A DNA stretch of 64,000 nt from Bacillus taeanensis. Its GTDB lineage: Bacteria; Bacillota; Bacilli; Bacillales; UBA6769. A program made the position numbers and the translations under genes. The stretch lies in NCBI RefSeq assembly GCF_003318295.1, contig NZ_QOCW01000012.1, forward strand, positions 57,124 to 121,123. The letters run 5' to 3'. Position 1 is the first letter of the stretch. Each line of letters begins with the position of its first letter. Positions 35,178 to 44,710 of the stretch are shown here, piece after piece. The notes under the pieces were generated by a model. The model saw only the letters and a list, made by a program, of their open reading frames with translations. It had not been told where the DNA came from and did not search any database.

Positions 35178-36713
35178 ATGACTGAAGATAACAAACGTGC
35201 GATACCACAATACCCTGAACCGTTCTGGAGAGAGTCTATACATCTCCCTACATATGAAAGGCTTTCAGAAGATATAAGTGTAGATGCTGCAATTGTTGGC
35301 GGCGGTATTACAGGTGTAACCGCTGCCTACTTACTTGCAAAAGAAGGGTTAAATGTCATTCTCTTAGAAGCAGGTAGAATTTTAAATGGAACAACCGGTC
35401 ATACAACTGCTAAAATTACAACACAGCACGACCTTATTTACGATGAATTTCTTCAACATTTTGGCGAGGAAAAAAGCAAGCTTTACTATGAAGCAAATAC
35501 CAATGCACTAAATTTTATAAAACATACAGTCAATGAATTAAAGATGGATTGTGATTTTACTGACGAAGATGCTTATCTTTATTCCACCTCGTACAAATAT
35601 GCTGAAAAAATTGAGAAAGAATACAAAGCCTATCAAACACTCGGTATTAATGGCGAAACTGTTAAAAACATACCGTTTGATATCCCGACTACCGCAGCGC
35701 TCATTATGAAAAACCAAGCACAATTTCATCCGCTTAAATATTTAGCTGTACTTGTGAATGAGTTTACGAAACTAGGGGGCATTATTTATGAACAAACAAC
35801 AGCAGTTGACATAAAAGATGATCTAAAACCAACAATTTATACTCGTGATGGTCATAAAGTAAGCTGTGACAATGTACTTATCTGTTCTCATTTTCCTTTT
35901 TATGACGGATTGGGGTTTTATTTCAGCCGAATGTATGCAGAAAAATCCTACGTGATCGGTGTAAAAACTAAAAAAAATTTTCCAGGAGGTATGTATTTAA
36001 GCGTTGATGAAACAGTCCGATCGCTTCGTTCCACCACTATTAACGGCAATAAACTCGTATTAATTGGCGGTGAAAGTCATAAAACTGGACAAGGTATTGA
36101 TACAATGCTTCATTATAACGTATTAGAAACATTTGCTGATGAGGTATTAGGAATAAAAGAATATTTATATAGATGGTCTGCCCAAGATTTAATCACATTA
36201 GATAAGCTTCCTTATATTGGTCGTATTTCAACAAGACATCCAAATATACTTGTGGCAACAGGATATAGAAAATGGGGAATGACAAATGGAACAGCCGCAG
36301 CCCTTCTTATGCGAGATATTATCCTAGAAAAAAAGAATCCTTATGAAGAATTATATACGCCTTCACGTTTTAAGGCTGATCCAACCATTAAAAATTTCAT
36401 TGTTCAAAATGCTGATGTTGCCGCACATCTTCTTGAAGGAAAATTCGATCTTACATATAAGAGAATTGATGAATTAGCCCATGATGAAGGTGCTGTTGTA
36501 CGAGTTAACGGAAAACGTGCCGGCGCCTATAAAGATTCGAAAGGCTGTCTTCATATTGTCGATACAACCTGTACCCATTTAGGCTGTGAAGTGGAATGGA
36601 ATGGTGGTGACAGAACTTGGGACTGTCCTTGTCATGGTTCACGTTATTCCATAGAAGGCGAGGTTATCGAAGGCCCGGCAAATAAGTCCTTAAAGAAAAT
36701 TGATGAAAATTAA
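35178..36713 (+). CDS. yhfW: FAD-dependent oxidoreductase with C-terminal Rieske domain (YhfW-like)
   Basis: 511 residues. N-terminal DAO-type FAD domain with AAIVGGGITGVTAAYLL (about 36-52) and an ATGYRKWGMTNG C-terminal flavin segment; then a Rieske [2Fe-2S] domain (about 425-511) with the ligand pairs CTHLGC and CPCHG. This fusion and length match Bacillus YhfW. Substrate and electron partner are unknown. CTGGAGG precedes the ATG, and an intrinsic terminator follows at 36797. Confidence 0.9.
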   Translation: MTEDNKRAIPQYPEPFWRESIHLPTYERLSEDISVDAAIVGGGITGVTAAYLLAKEGLNVILLEAGRILNGTTGHTTAKITTQHDLIYDEFLQHFGEEKSKLYYEANTNALNFIKHTVNELKMDCDFTDEDAYLYSTSYKYAEKIEKEYKAYQTLGINGETVKNIPFDIPTTAALIMKNQAQFHPLKYLAVLVNEFTKLGGIIYEQTTAVDIKDDLKPTIYTRDGHKVSCDNVLICSHFPFYDGLGFYFSRMYAEKSYVIGVKTKKNFPGGMYLSVDETVRSLRSTTINGNKLVLIGGESHKTGQGIDTMLHYNVLETFADEVLGIKEYLYRWSAQDLITLDKLPYIGRISTRHPNILVATGYRKWGMTNGTAAALLMRDIILEKKNPYEELYTPSRFKADPTIKNFIVQNADVAAHLLEGKFDLTYKRIDELAHDEGAVVRVNGKRAGAYKDSKGCLHIVDTTCTHLGCEVEWNGGDRTWDCPCHGSRYSIEGEVIEGPANKSLKKIDEN

Positions 36714-36796
36714 AGAGGCCATTAAAAAGAAGGCTCTTCTTATCTCCTAGAGATCAGAAACTTCTATACTAACAAGCACAAAGCTTCTTAATAGAT

Positions 36797-36833
36797 AAAG
36801 GGTTAACCAGCTTTAATTGGTTAATCCTTTTTT
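36797..36833 (+). terminator. Terminator after yhfW
   Basis: AGGgTTAACCA pairs with TGGTTAAtCCT across a short loop, followed by TTTTTT. Confidence 0.75.
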
Positions 36834-36968
36834 ATTTCCAACTATATTAAAAAACTATTTCTTTTAAGAAACAGTTAAAATACTTTAATTGGCAACTATT
36901 CCCTTCTCTGTTTTGTGTAAAACCATGTTAAGATACAAAGGTCGAAAAAAAACAGAAAGGGTGATTAT

Positions 36969-37976
36969 GTGTTAGAAAATAGGGGAACAATTAGATTTCC
37001 TATTTCCTTTGCTCTATTTTTTGCTGTTATTTTTACTGTAATGGTATATCATCCAGCTCAAAGTAAGGCAGCGGCAAATATCGCGGTACTGCTAAACGGG
37101 AAAGAAATTAAATCTGCGACTGCATTAACTCTTATTAAAAATGATCGTACATATGTACCGATTCGTTTTCTATCAGAGGAAATAGGTGCAGAAGTAAAAT
37201 GGGATTCTTTAAATAGGAAAGTTTCCATCTCTTTTAAAGATAACCGTCATATTGAGCTTTGGATTGATTCCATTCAATATGAGGTAAACGGCGAAAGAAG
37301 GATGATGGATGTTACGCCATTTATTAAAGAAGGAAGAACAATGGTTCCTCTTCGTTTTGCTGCTGAAGGAATGGGCTTAAATGTCCGTTGGGATAATGTA
37401 ATCCGTACCGTTATATTAGATGAAGTAGGACTTCATACTGTGATTACAAATGACACCTTATATCGGCTCAGTCAATTTTACAATACAACGGTTGATGAAT
37501 TAATTCGTCTTAATAACTTAAATTCTACTAATATTTATCTCGGACAAGTTCTAAAAGTGCCAGCAGCTCAAAAAATTACTGGACCAGTAAATATAACTTC
37601 TTCCCTATCTGATTCTGAATTAGAATGGCTTGCTAAAATTATTACAGCTGAAGCAAGAGGTGAATCCATGCAGGGTCAAGTGGCAGTAGGTGCTGTTATT
37701 ATGAATCGAGTAAGCAGCAGCGAGTTCCCAAATACCGTAGAGGAGGTTGTACTCCAGCAAAACAACGGTCATTACCAATTTACTCCTGTGGCTAGCGGTG
37801 CTATTTACTCGATTAATCCTACTTCGGAAAACATCGAAGCTGCAATTCGCGCAGCAAACGGTGAAGATCCGACAAATGGATCACTATTTTTCTATAATCC
37901 TAGTATTATAACTAGCGATTGGATAAAAAGCAGAACAGTGTCAACAATTATCGGTAATCATGTATTTGCATTTTAA
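36969..37976 (+). CDS. Cell-wall hydrolase with stalk domain, LysM and SleB-type catalytic domain
   Basis: 335 residues, GTG start with AAAGGGTG upstream. Signal sequence (about 1-37), then a copper-amine-oxidase-N stalk domain seen twice in outline (VPIRFLSEEIGAEVKWD and VPLRFAAEGMGLNVRWD), a LysM repeat (about 155-200; YRLSQFYNTTVDELIRLN, NIYLGQVLKVP) and a C-terminal Hydrolase_2/SleB-CwlJ domain (about 215-335; LAKIITAEARGE with the catalytic Glu, VAVGAVIMNRV). Such enzymes cleave peptidoglycan or spore cortex as lytic transglycosylases. An exported cortex- or wall-lytic role is likely. Confidence 0.88.
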   Translation: MLENRGTIRFPISFALFFAVIFTVMVYHPAQSKAAANIAVLLNGKEIKSATALTLIKNDRTYVPIRFLSEEIGAEVKWDSLNRKVSISFKDNRHIELWIDSIQYEVNGERRMMDVTPFIKEGRTMVPLRFAAEGMGLNVRWDNVIRTVILDEVGLHTVITNDTLYRLSQFYNTTVDELIRLNNLNSTNIYLGQVLKVPAAQKITGPVNITSSLSDSELEWLAKIITAEARGESMQGQVAVGAVIMNRVSSSEFPNTVEEVVLQQNNGHYQFTPVASGAIYSINPTSENIEAAIRAANGEDPTNGSLFFYNPSIITSDWIKSRTVSTIIGNHVFAF

Positions 37977-38029
37977 AGATTAGAATGCTTAAACAGAAAC
38001 GACTTTTTTATTAATAGAATGTTTTTTAA

Positions 38030-38058
38030 AAAGCGTCGGTAATATGCCGATGCTTTTT
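38030..38058 (+). terminator. Terminator after cell-wall hydrolase gene
   Basis: AAAGC-g-TCGG (38030-38039) pairs with CCGA-t-GCTTT (38047-38056) and is followed by TTT. A typical intrinsic terminator. Confidence 0.75.
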
Positions 38059-38136
38059 ATTATAGAAATCGTATACAGAATTAAATGAATGTCTGCATAT
38101 AGATAGTAAGAGATACAGTTTGAAGGCGTGCAGAAA

Positions 38137-38445
38137 ATGAAAGATAAAAAACGAGTCATCCTTAATATTGCGTTAACCTATATCGGAACGGTTGTAGGAG
38201 CAGGATTTGCAAGCGGGAAAGAAATAGTGGAGTTTTTTAATCGCTTTGGAATTCTTGAGTTTTTCAGCATACTATTAAGCGGCCTTTTCTTTATAATAGG
38301 CGGAATAAAATTAATGGTTATCTCAAAACGAATTCATGCAAAGTCCTATCAAGATCTAAATCTTTATTTGTTTGGTTCATTGATTGGACAAATTGTCAAT
38401 TGGTTGTTTTTAATCCTTAACAATCTTATTTGTGTTAACGATTAA
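38137..38445 (+). pseudogene. YkvI-like membrane protein, truncated
   Basis: The frame codes for 102 residues (from ATG 38137; GAAGGCGTG upstream) that match the N-terminus of YkvI-type transporters: TYIGTVVGAGFASGKEIVEFF, then three hydrophobic segments. The family is about 340 residues, so two thirds are missing. A terminator and the converging NSS gene follow within 40 bases, leaving no space for the rest. Likely a deletion remnant. Confidence 0.75.
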
Positions 38446-38480
38446 ATCTTTGCCAAAAGAATTACAACAAATGATGAATA

Positions 38481-38517
38481 AAAAGCCTGTAAACAGAAAA
38501 TCCGTTACAGGCTTTTT
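38481..38517. terminator. Bidirectional terminator between ykvI fragment and NSS transporter
   Basis: AAAAGCCTGTAA pairs perfectly with TTACAGGCTTTT around a 12-base loop, with A-run and T-run on the two sides. Confidence 0.85.
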
Positions 38518-38522
38518 AAAAG

Positions 38523-39881
38523 TTATTGAAACATATTTAAAATACCAATTGCATCGAGAAAAACAATAATAATAGCCAGCGGTACAATATAGCGAATGCA
38601 TAAAAACCAAACCGCAAACCAGCGTTTCCCATAGCTTGTCCCTGCACTAATTTCTTCTAAGAGGACCTCTTTTGAAATTTTACGCGAAGCAAAAATAGAA
38701 ATAAACAACGCGCCAAGCGGCAGCACAATATTTGATACAAAATAATCCGCAAGATCAAACACCGTTTTATCAAACAGTTTTACATCACTTAACACACCAA
38801 ATGAAAGGGCAGATGGAATTCCGATTAAAAAGATAATCAGTCCTGTTACCCATGTTGTCTTTTTTCGCTTTGTACTGTCCTCTTTTGTAATCGCGGCAAC
38901 AATAATTTCAAGCATTGAAAACGCAGATGTTAGCGTTGCGAATAAAAACAGTACTAAAAAGATGAATAAAAACAGCATTCCAAACGGCATCGCATTAAAT
39001 ACTGCCGGAAGAACGACAAATAATAAACCAGGTCCTTCTGTAGGTTCAAACCCAAATGAGAAAACTGCAGGGAATATTGCAAGACCTGCTAATAATGATA
39101 TAAAAATATTCATTGCAACAACAATCGAAGCCGATTTTGTTAAGCTTTCTTTTTTAGGTAAATAAGAACTGTATGTAACCATCACTGACAGCCCCACACT
39201 TAAGGCAAAAAATGATTGGCCGAGTGCAAATAAAATTGTATTTGAATCAAGATTTGCGAAACTAGGATAAAGGAAAAAGCGGATTCCTTCACCTACTTCA
39301 CTTAACGTTAACGAGCGAACGATTAAAATGATAAAGGAAATAAATAAAGCAGGCATCATAAATTGACTTGCTTTTTCAATCCCCTTCTGAACGCCTTTTT
39401 CCACAACTAAAATTGTCAGTAACATAAACACGAACTGTGCAAATACAGAAAGAACTGGACTTGCAATCATTTCTCCAAATAATGGACCGTACTCATCCTG
39501 CCCTATGCTGCTTAATTGACCACTTATGAGCTTCACAAGATAAATTAAAATCCATCCGCCAACAACACTGTAAAACGATAATAGAACAAAACTTCCAATA
39601 ACACCAAAACGACCAATCCAGTGCCAGCTCGTTCCCGGCGCAAATGTTTTATAAGCGGAGATCGCATCTTTTTGCGAGCCTCTTCCGATAATAAACTCTG
39701 CTAATAAAATTGGAAGACCGATAAATATTGTAAATAATAAAAAGATAAAAAAGAAGGCCCCCCCACCGCTCGTTCCAGCTACATACGGAAACTTCCAAAT
39801 CGCACCGAGACCAATTGCAGAACCCGCTGCCGCCATAATAAAACCAATCTTAGATGTCCACTGCTCTTTATGCTGACTCAT
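38523..39881 (-). CDS. Neurotransmitter:sodium symporter (NSS) family transporter
   Basis: 452 residues, 11-12 membrane helices. The N-terminal [26 protein letters not shown] is the LeuT-fold TM1 with sodium site, split TM6 region is [21 protein letters not shown]. Family members import amino acids with Na+ (TnaT takes tryptophan). Similar to B. subtilis YhdH/YocR. It lies 86 bases after kynA on the same strand but has its own promoter candidate (39924-39952). Tryptophan as substrate is suggested by the neighbouring kyn operon only. Confidence 0.9.
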   Translation of the reverse strand: MSQHKEQWTSKIGFIMAAAGSAIGLGAIWKFPYVAGTSGGGAFFFIFLLFTIFIGLPILLAEFIIGRGSQKDAISAYKTFAPGTSWHWIGRFGVIGSFVLLSFYSVVGGWILIYLVKLISGQLSSIGQDEYGPLFGEMIASPVLSVFAQFVFMLLTILVVEKGVQKGIEKASQFMMPALFISFIILIVRSLTLSEVGEGIRFFLYPSFANLDSNTILFALGQSFFALSVGLSVMVTYSSYLPKKESLTKSASIVVAMNIFISLLAGLAIFPAVFSFGFEPTEGPGLLFVVLPAVFNAMPFGMLFLFIFLVLFLFATLTSAFSMLEIIVAAITKEDSTKRKKTTWVTGLIIFLIGIPSALSFGVLSDVKLFDKTVFDLADYFVSNIVLPLGALFISIFASRKISKEVLLEEISAGTSYGKRWFAVWFLCIRYIVPLAIIIVFLDAIGILNMFQ

Positions 39882-39923
39882 AATTCTCTCCCTAATAAAA
39901 AATTGTTTACTCTACCATCAGTT

Positions 39924-39952
39924 AGTATACACTTTCAAATAGCAAATGAAAA
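39924..39952 (-). promoter_or_regulatory. Sigma-A promoter candidate for the NSS transporter
   Basis: Minus strand TTTTCA-N17-TATACT, with GTG before the -10, about 40 bases upstream of the ATG. The -35 matches 4/6, the -10 5/6, with ideal spacing. Confidence 0.55.
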
Positions 39953-39967
39953 CTATCGTTCATCAAT

Positions 39968-40816
39968 TTATAATTTTGTGCGCAGCTCCCAAAGTTCTGG
40001 GAAAAAACGATGATCAAGTACTTTTTTTAAATATGTGACACCTGATGATCCCCCTGTACCTTTTTTATAACCAATAATCCTCTCCACTGTTTTCATATGA
40101 TGAAACCGCCATTGCTGGAGGCGATCTTCTATATCTACTAATTTCTCTGCTAATTGATAAAGATCCCAGTAGGCGTCAACATTACGGTATACTTCAAGCC
40201 AAGCGGCCTCTACACTTTGATCTGCTTGATAGACTTTTGTATAATCTTTCTTTAACCTCTCCGCGCTTATTTGAAAACCGGCTTTAGAGAGTGCCTCAAT
40301 AGAGACATCATACAGGCTTGGTTCATGAAGCGCCTTTTTTAAGCATTCATATATCTTGTTATCTTTTTTATAAATTTCCAGTACATGACTTGTTTTAAAA
40401 CCAAGCGCAAATTCAATCATTCGGTATTGATAGGATTGAAAGCCAGATGATCTGCCTAATTTGTCTCGAAATTTCACATATTCTGATGGAGTGAGCGTGG
40501 CCAATACATCCCATGACTCGATCATTTGTCTTTGAATTTTTGAAACACGGGCAAGCATTTTAAATGCAGGCTGCAGTTTATTATGTTGTATAGAAGAAAT
40601 CGCGGCTTTTAATTCATGAAGAATTAGCTTCATCCACAACTCACTCACTTGATGAATAACGATAAACAACATTTCATCATGATGATTAGATAACCGATTT
40701 TGGCTCGATAAAAGTTTATCTAAATCCAAATATTCCCCGTAAGTCATGCTGTTTTGAAAATCGGTATGAATGCCTGTTTCTGACGTTAGCTCCTTATTGT
40801 CCCCCTTACCTTTCAT
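39968..40816 (-). CDS. kynA: Tryptophan 2,3-dioxygenase
   Basis: Heme enzyme that opens the indole ring of L-tryptophan to N-formylkynurenine, first step of the kynurenine pathway. 282 residues, normal length. Seen: [36 protein letters not shown] (active-site region), [16 protein letters not shown] and the heme-ligand region [14 protein letters not shown], then [12 protein letters not shown]. Last gene of kynUBA, 19 bases after kynB. Complete. Confidence 0.96.
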   Translation of the reverse strand: MKGKGDNKELTSETGIHTDFQNSMTYGEYLDLDKLLSSQNRLSNHHDEMLFIVIHQVSELWMKLILHELKAAISSIQHNKLQPAFKMLARVSKIQRQMIESWDVLATLTPSEYVKFRDKLGRSSGFQSYQYRMIEFALGFKTSHVLEIYKKDNKIYECLKKALHEPSLYDVSIEALSKAGFQISAERLKKDYTKVYQADQSVEAAWLEVYRNVDAYWDLYQLAEKLVDIEDRLQQWRFHHMKTVERIIGYKKGTGGSSGVTYLKKVLDHRFFPELWELRTKL

Positions 40817-40835
40817 ACCTTTCCCCCCTTATTTA

Positions 40836-41456
40836 TTATTTAACCGCTTTAACGACAGCACGCACCGGACTTCCGTCACTATCTTTTAATGCGAGTGGAA
40901 GTGCGATTAGTTTATAATCTCCCGGGGTTACATGCGAAAGAACAACATTTTCTAATATATGAATTCCGTTATTAAATAAAGCATGATGCGCTTTAAGTTC
41001 CTTACTATCGAGCGGATCTACTGAAGGAACATCAACTCCAACTAAGCGTACGCCCATTTTCTTTAAATACGGAGCAAGATCTTGACGTAAATGCGGAATT
41101 TTTTCAGGAAATTGATAAGGATTCATACTAGCGTTCGTTTTTAAAAGCAGTCTTTTTACGCCTTCCAACTGATAACTTTGCAGTTCAACTTCTCCAATGC
41201 TCTCATACTGGGAAACATCAATGATTTTTGCTTTTCCTACATAAATGTTAATATCAAGATCCAGTACTTTTTTTCCATGATCGTCAAAATGAAACGGCGC
41301 ATCAATATGTGTTCCTGTATGTGTGCTCATTTCAAGCTTACCAACATTAACAGAGCCGCTTTCTTTCTTAGAATACGCTACTTCATAAGAAAAAGGCGTA
41401 TCGCCGGGCCAGACGGCAATATCATTGTTTAAAGGTTGAGAAATATCAATCCACAT
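40836..41456 (-). CDS. kynB: Kynurenine formamidase
   Basis: Cyclase-family metal-dependent hydrolase of 206 residues that cleaves formate from N-formylkynurenine. The metal motif HTGTHIDAPFHF is complete, as are WPGDTPF near the N-terminus and VGVDVPSVDPLDS. Second gene of the operon, 16 bases after kynU, with AAGGAGTGG before the ATG. Confidence 0.95.
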   Translation of the reverse strand: MWIDISQPLNNDIAVWPGDTPFSYEVAYSKKESGSVNVGKLEMSTHTGTHIDAPFHFDDHGKKVLDLDINIYVGKAKIIDVSQYESIGEVELQSYQLEGVKRLLLKTNASMNPYQFPEKIPHLRQDLAPYLKKMGVRLVGVDVPSVDPLDSKELKAHHALFNNGIHILENVVLSHVTPGDYKLIALPLALKDSDGSPVRAVVKAVK

Positions 41457-41472
41457 TAACTACCACTCCTTT

Positions 41473-42759
41473 TTACGCGATAATACCGCGTGTATTTGGA
41501 TATTTTTTATACTGCTCTTCTGTCATAATTTTTTTCAACGTTTGAACAGCCTTCCAAACCTCTTCATACGTATTATATAAAGCTGCAGGCGCGAGGCGAA
41601 TACCATTTGGCGCTCGAAAGTCAGGAATCACGTTATTTTCCTTGAGCGCTTTACAAATTCGAGCCGCTTCTTGATGTTCTAAATAAAGATGACCGCCTCT
41701 TCTCTCCTCATCAGTTGGATTGCCTATTGTAAACTCCATCCCTTTTAATTCATGCGCAATTAAGTTCATCATATAGTTTGTTAGCTGCAGAGACTTTTTT
41801 CGAAGTCGCTCTATTCCGGCTTCTTTAAGTAGTTCGAGTGATCCAATTAACGGTGCGCAGCTTAAAATATGAGGGGTGCCAATTTGATAAGCACCTGCAT
41901 CTTCTGCTTGTATTAATGTATGCTCCATATCAAACTGTTTTTCTTTATGTGAGCTAAACCACCCGGCAAGACCTGGCGTTTTTTTAAAATGTTTTTTGTT
42001 TACATACAGTCCAGCCGTGCTTCCGGGTCCGCTGTTTAAATATTTATAGGAACACCAAACCGCAAAATCGACTCCCCATTCACTTAACTGATGCGGCAGT
42101 GCACCAATAGAATGACAAAGGTCAAATCCGATTAAGATGCGGTGTTTATGCGCTTCTTCTGTTAAACGCTTCATATTAAGTACTTGACCACTTCGATATA
42201 ATACACTTGGCAGCAGAATAAAAGCCACCTCTTCACTCATCGCTGTAATAATGTCCTCTTCTTCAATCATTCTTCCATCTCGGCTTTTAACGGTTATCAA
42301 TTGTTCGTCAGGGTTGTAGCCCTTTAACTCGAGCTGACTTTTTAGCGCATAAATATCTGATGGAAATGTTAATTCATCAGCCATTATTTTTGTTCTTTTT
42401 CCTTTTGGCTTATAAAATGTTGCAATCATTTGATGAAGATTCGTCGTCGTAGAACCGGTTACAATTACTTCTTCAGTCGCTGCACCAAGAAGCGGAGCCG
42501 TTAATTTACCAAGCTCTTCTGACAAATAAAACCAAGGATATTTTCCTTCCGTCCACCCGTCAATGCCATACTCTCTCCAAGAATACAGCACCTCTAATAA
42601 TGATTTTTCCGCTCTTTTTGATAGTAAACCTAATGAGTTGCCATCTAAATAAATACTTCCCTCTTTTATGTAAAATTCATTTCGAAAAGGAGCTAATTTG
42701 TCTTTTTGATCGAGTTCACAAGCGTAATGTTGAGAAGAATCAAACCTCTCTTTATTCAT
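41473..42759 (-). CDS. kynU: Kynureninase
   Basis: PLP enzyme of 428 residues that splits kynurenine to anthranilate and alanine. Seen: [34 protein letters not shown] and the PLP-lysine site [13 protein letters not shown]. With kynA and kynB it makes tryptophan breakdown to anthranilate possible. First gene of the operon; an extended -10 promoter lies about 55 bases upstream. No anthranilate-degrading genes are in the window. Confidence 0.96.
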   Translation of the reverse strand: MNKERFDSSQHYACELDQKDKLAPFRNEFYIKEGSIYLDGNSLGLLSKRAEKSLLEVLYSWREYGIDGWTEGKYPWFYLSEELGKLTAPLLGAATEEVIVTGSTTTNLHQMIATFYKPKGKRTKIMADELTFPSDIYALKSQLELKGYNPDEQLITVKSRDGRMIEEEDIITAMSEEVAFILLPSVLYRSGQVLNMKRLTEEAHKHRILIGFDLCHSIGALPHQLSEWGVDFAVWCSYKYLNSGPGSTAGLYVNKKHFKKTPGLAGWFSSHKEKQFDMEHTLIQAEDAGAYQIGTPHILSCAPLIGSLELLKEAGIERLRKKSLQLTNYMMNLIAHELKGMEFTIGNPTDEERRGGHLYLEHQEAARICKALKENNVIPDFRAPNGIRLAPAALYNTYEEVWKAVQTLKKIMTEEQYKKYPNTRGIIA

Positions 42760-42810
42760 ATATATGTCTCCCCTTTTAATACATTTCAGTTGTTTTAATT
42801 CCCTGAATTT

Positions 42811-42819
42811 ATTATATCA
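42811..42819 (-). promoter_or_regulatory. Extended -10 promoter candidate of kynUBA
   Basis: TGATATAAT on the minus strand is a full TGn-TATAAT element 50-60 bases before the kynU ATG. No clear -35 or operator was found. Confidence 0.5.
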
Positions 42820-42934
42820 ATAAAATAATTAGTTGGTTTTATGTTTTCAATATTTATTAAAAACAATTACTATGCCTTTTTTAGGATAAACATTCCCTGT
42901 TCAGTTTAACTTAAACAATAGGGAGGTGATTTAC

Positions 42935-43147
42935 ATGGAAAAGCAACACTTTACAGTTGCTGGTACAAATATTGACGAAGTAAAACAGCTAAACGCTCAA
43001 TCTGGTTTGTCTTATAATCAAGTAAAAGAAGTTTTAGCAAAAACAACAAATATAACGGGGGCAGAGATTTACGGCCATCAAGATTTTCATAACATACGAA
43101 AAGAAATCGAGCAATCCATGACAATGATTTATAGCGATAAACAATGA
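42935..43147 (+). CDS. Small acid-soluble spore protein-like, gamma-type resemblance
   Basis: 70 residues. GGGAGGTG lies before ATG 42935, preferred over an upstream in-frame ATG. The N-terminal AGTNIDEVKQLNAQSG resembles the repeat unit of gamma-type SASPs (TNxxEVRQxNxQS), and a weaker second unit DFHNIRKEIEQS follows. Hydrophilic and without Cys. Gamma SASPs are amino acid stores of the spore core. The match is partial, so the identity is tentative. A strong terminator overlaps its stop. Confidence 0.5.
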   Translation: MEKQHFTVAGTNIDEVKQLNAQSGLSYNQVKEVLAKTTNITGAEIYGHQDFHNIRKEIEQSMTMIYSDKQ

Positions 43148-43180
43148 AAAGCAGGCTCTTGGCAGCCTGCTTTTCATTGT
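43141..43180. terminator. Terminator with 17-bp perfect stem
   Basis: Perfect arms 43141-43157 and 43164-43180 (AAAAGCAGGCT / AGCCTGCTTTT core) with a 6-base loop. The arms extend six bases beyond the A/T-runs and overlap the last codons and stop of the SASP-like gene. Confidence 0.8.
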
Positions 43181-43252
43181 TCTTTCTATTCTTTTCCATG
43201 AATAGAATGTGTACAAGTCATCTTTATGGATACATAAGAGGAGTGTGAAAAT

Positions 43253-43879
43253 ATGAGTATTTTTTTAAGCTATATTTTTTTAGGGTTATCATTATCGGCT
43301 CCAATTGGTCCGATAAATGCCGCTCAATTAGATAAAGGAATTCGCAACGGCTTTTTTCACGCTTGGCTTATTGGTGTTGGAGCGATGGCTGCTGATGCTT
43401 TGTATATGCTGCTCATCTATTTTGGGATTGCTCAATTTTTAAGCACACCGTTTATAAAAACATTTCTTTGGTTATTTGGCTTTTTTGTACTCGTTTATAC
43501 AGGAATTGAAACATTAAAAGGCTTAAAAGAAATGACGATTGAAAATAAGCGCACTGACGAATTAATATCAAAATCATTTTCTGTCGGATTTTTCATGGCT
43601 CTTTCTAACCCTTTAAACATTTTATTTTGGTTAGGCATTTATGGCTCGATTTTAGCAAAAACAGTTGATTATTACGGTACTTATCAGCTCTTTTTTTACA
43701 GCTCAGGAATTTTTATTGGCATTTTAATATGGGATATTGTAATGGCGGCGGTCGCAAGCACATGCAAGCACTATTTAAACCGCCGTCCACTTCAAATCAT
43801 TTCTTTACTGGCTGGTATTTCATTAATTTGCTTTGGTATTTATTTTGGCTTCGAGGCGTGTAAACAATTATTTTTATAA
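43253..43879 (+). CDS. LysE family amino acid exporter
   Basis: 208 residues, six hydrophobic helices. The N-terminal SAPIGPINAAQLDKGIRNGF is the LysE/RhtB signature (GPxxxxxxxxxxxxG), and ALSNPLNILFWLGIYG matches the second conserved block. Members export amino acids or related metabolites. Substrate unknown. GAGGAGTG precedes the ATG. Confidence 0.88.
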   Translation: MSIFLSYIFLGLSLSAPIGPINAAQLDKGIRNGFFHAWLIGVGAMAADALYMLLIYFGIAQFLSTPFIKTFLWLFGFFVLVYTGIETLKGLKEMTIENKRTDELISKSFSVGFFMALSNPLNILFWLGIYGSILAKTVDYYGTYQLFFYSSGIFIGILIWDIVMAAVASTCKHYLNRRPLQIISLLAGISLICFGIYFGFEACKQLFL

Positions 43880-43948
43880 GATAGGGCATTCACCTTATTC
43901 ACCTCCGCGTAATATGTATATTTTGTATCGCTGGAGGTGAACGATTCA

Positions 43949-44710
43949 ATGACCGAGTTGTATAAAAAAAGTTGGCTTGAAGAAAATCTACTAGATCTTC
44001 CAAAATGGCAGCGAGATGCTTTTCTAAAGTTTGCTAACATGATTAATGATGATGCAAATACGTATCCATGCGTTCCGGGACGGCAGGGGTTTCAATTAGA
44101 TCATCTTCGCTTCGGCTTTAGCTGTGATCCTAGAAAAAGCGAGTCTTATTACACATTAGCAGCCCTTTTAAAACAGTACAGCGAATGTTCAAGAGATACT
44201 GGAAAATACGCTTCCTTAGTTGTTATCTTTGAAACACCAGAAGACTTAACGGAAAATGCCTCTGTTGAAATGTATGAAAATCTTTTTTGGACACTTTTAA
44301 ATGAAACAGCAAAGCTTGATGAAGCAGAATGGCCAGAGAATATTCCTGATAATCCTTCCCACCATTCCTGGGAATTTTGCTTTAATGGCGAACCGTTTTT
44401 TGCGTTTTGCGCAACACCAGCACATGTTATTCGCAAAAGCCGGCATTTTCCTTATTTTATTTTAGCGTTTCAACCGCGCTGGGTATTTGAAAAAGTCAAC
44501 GATTCAACACCATTTGGAAAAAAAATAAAAAAGGCGATAAGAAAACGTCTCGTTAACTACGACGGTATACCTGCTCATCCTTCCTTAAAATGGTACGGCC
44601 AAAAAGATAATCATGAGTGGGAGCAGTATTTTTTACGTGACGACGACACTTCTTTATCAAAATGCCCCTTTTCTCGTATGAAACATGCCTTAAATAAACT
44701 TCGCTTTTAA
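43949..44710 (+). CDS. YqcI/YcgG family protein
   Basis: About 253 residues. Conserved features: FANMINDDANTYPCVPGRQGFQLDHLRFGFSCDP-like N-terminal block (split: YPCVPGRQ, LRFGFSCDPR), HHSWEFCFNGEPFF and a C-terminal KWYGQKDNHEWEQYFLRDD. These match the YqcI/YcgG family, soluble proteins of unknown function. ATG 43949 is chosen; a GTG at 43937 overlaps GGAGG. It ends in a 4-base convergent overlap with the APC permease. Confidence 0.85.
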   Translation: MTELYKKSWLEENLLDLPKWQRDAFLKFANMINDDANTYPCVPGRQGFQLDHLRFGFSCDPRKSESYYTLAALLKQYSECSRDTGKYASLVVIFETPEDLTENASVEMYENLFWTLLNETAKLDEAEWPENIPDNPSHHSWEFCFNGEPFFAFCATPAHVIRKSRHFPYFILAFQPRWVFEKVNDSTPFGKKIKKAIRKRLVNYDGIPAHPSLKWYGQKDNHEWEQYFLRDDDTSLSKCPFSRMKHALNKLRF

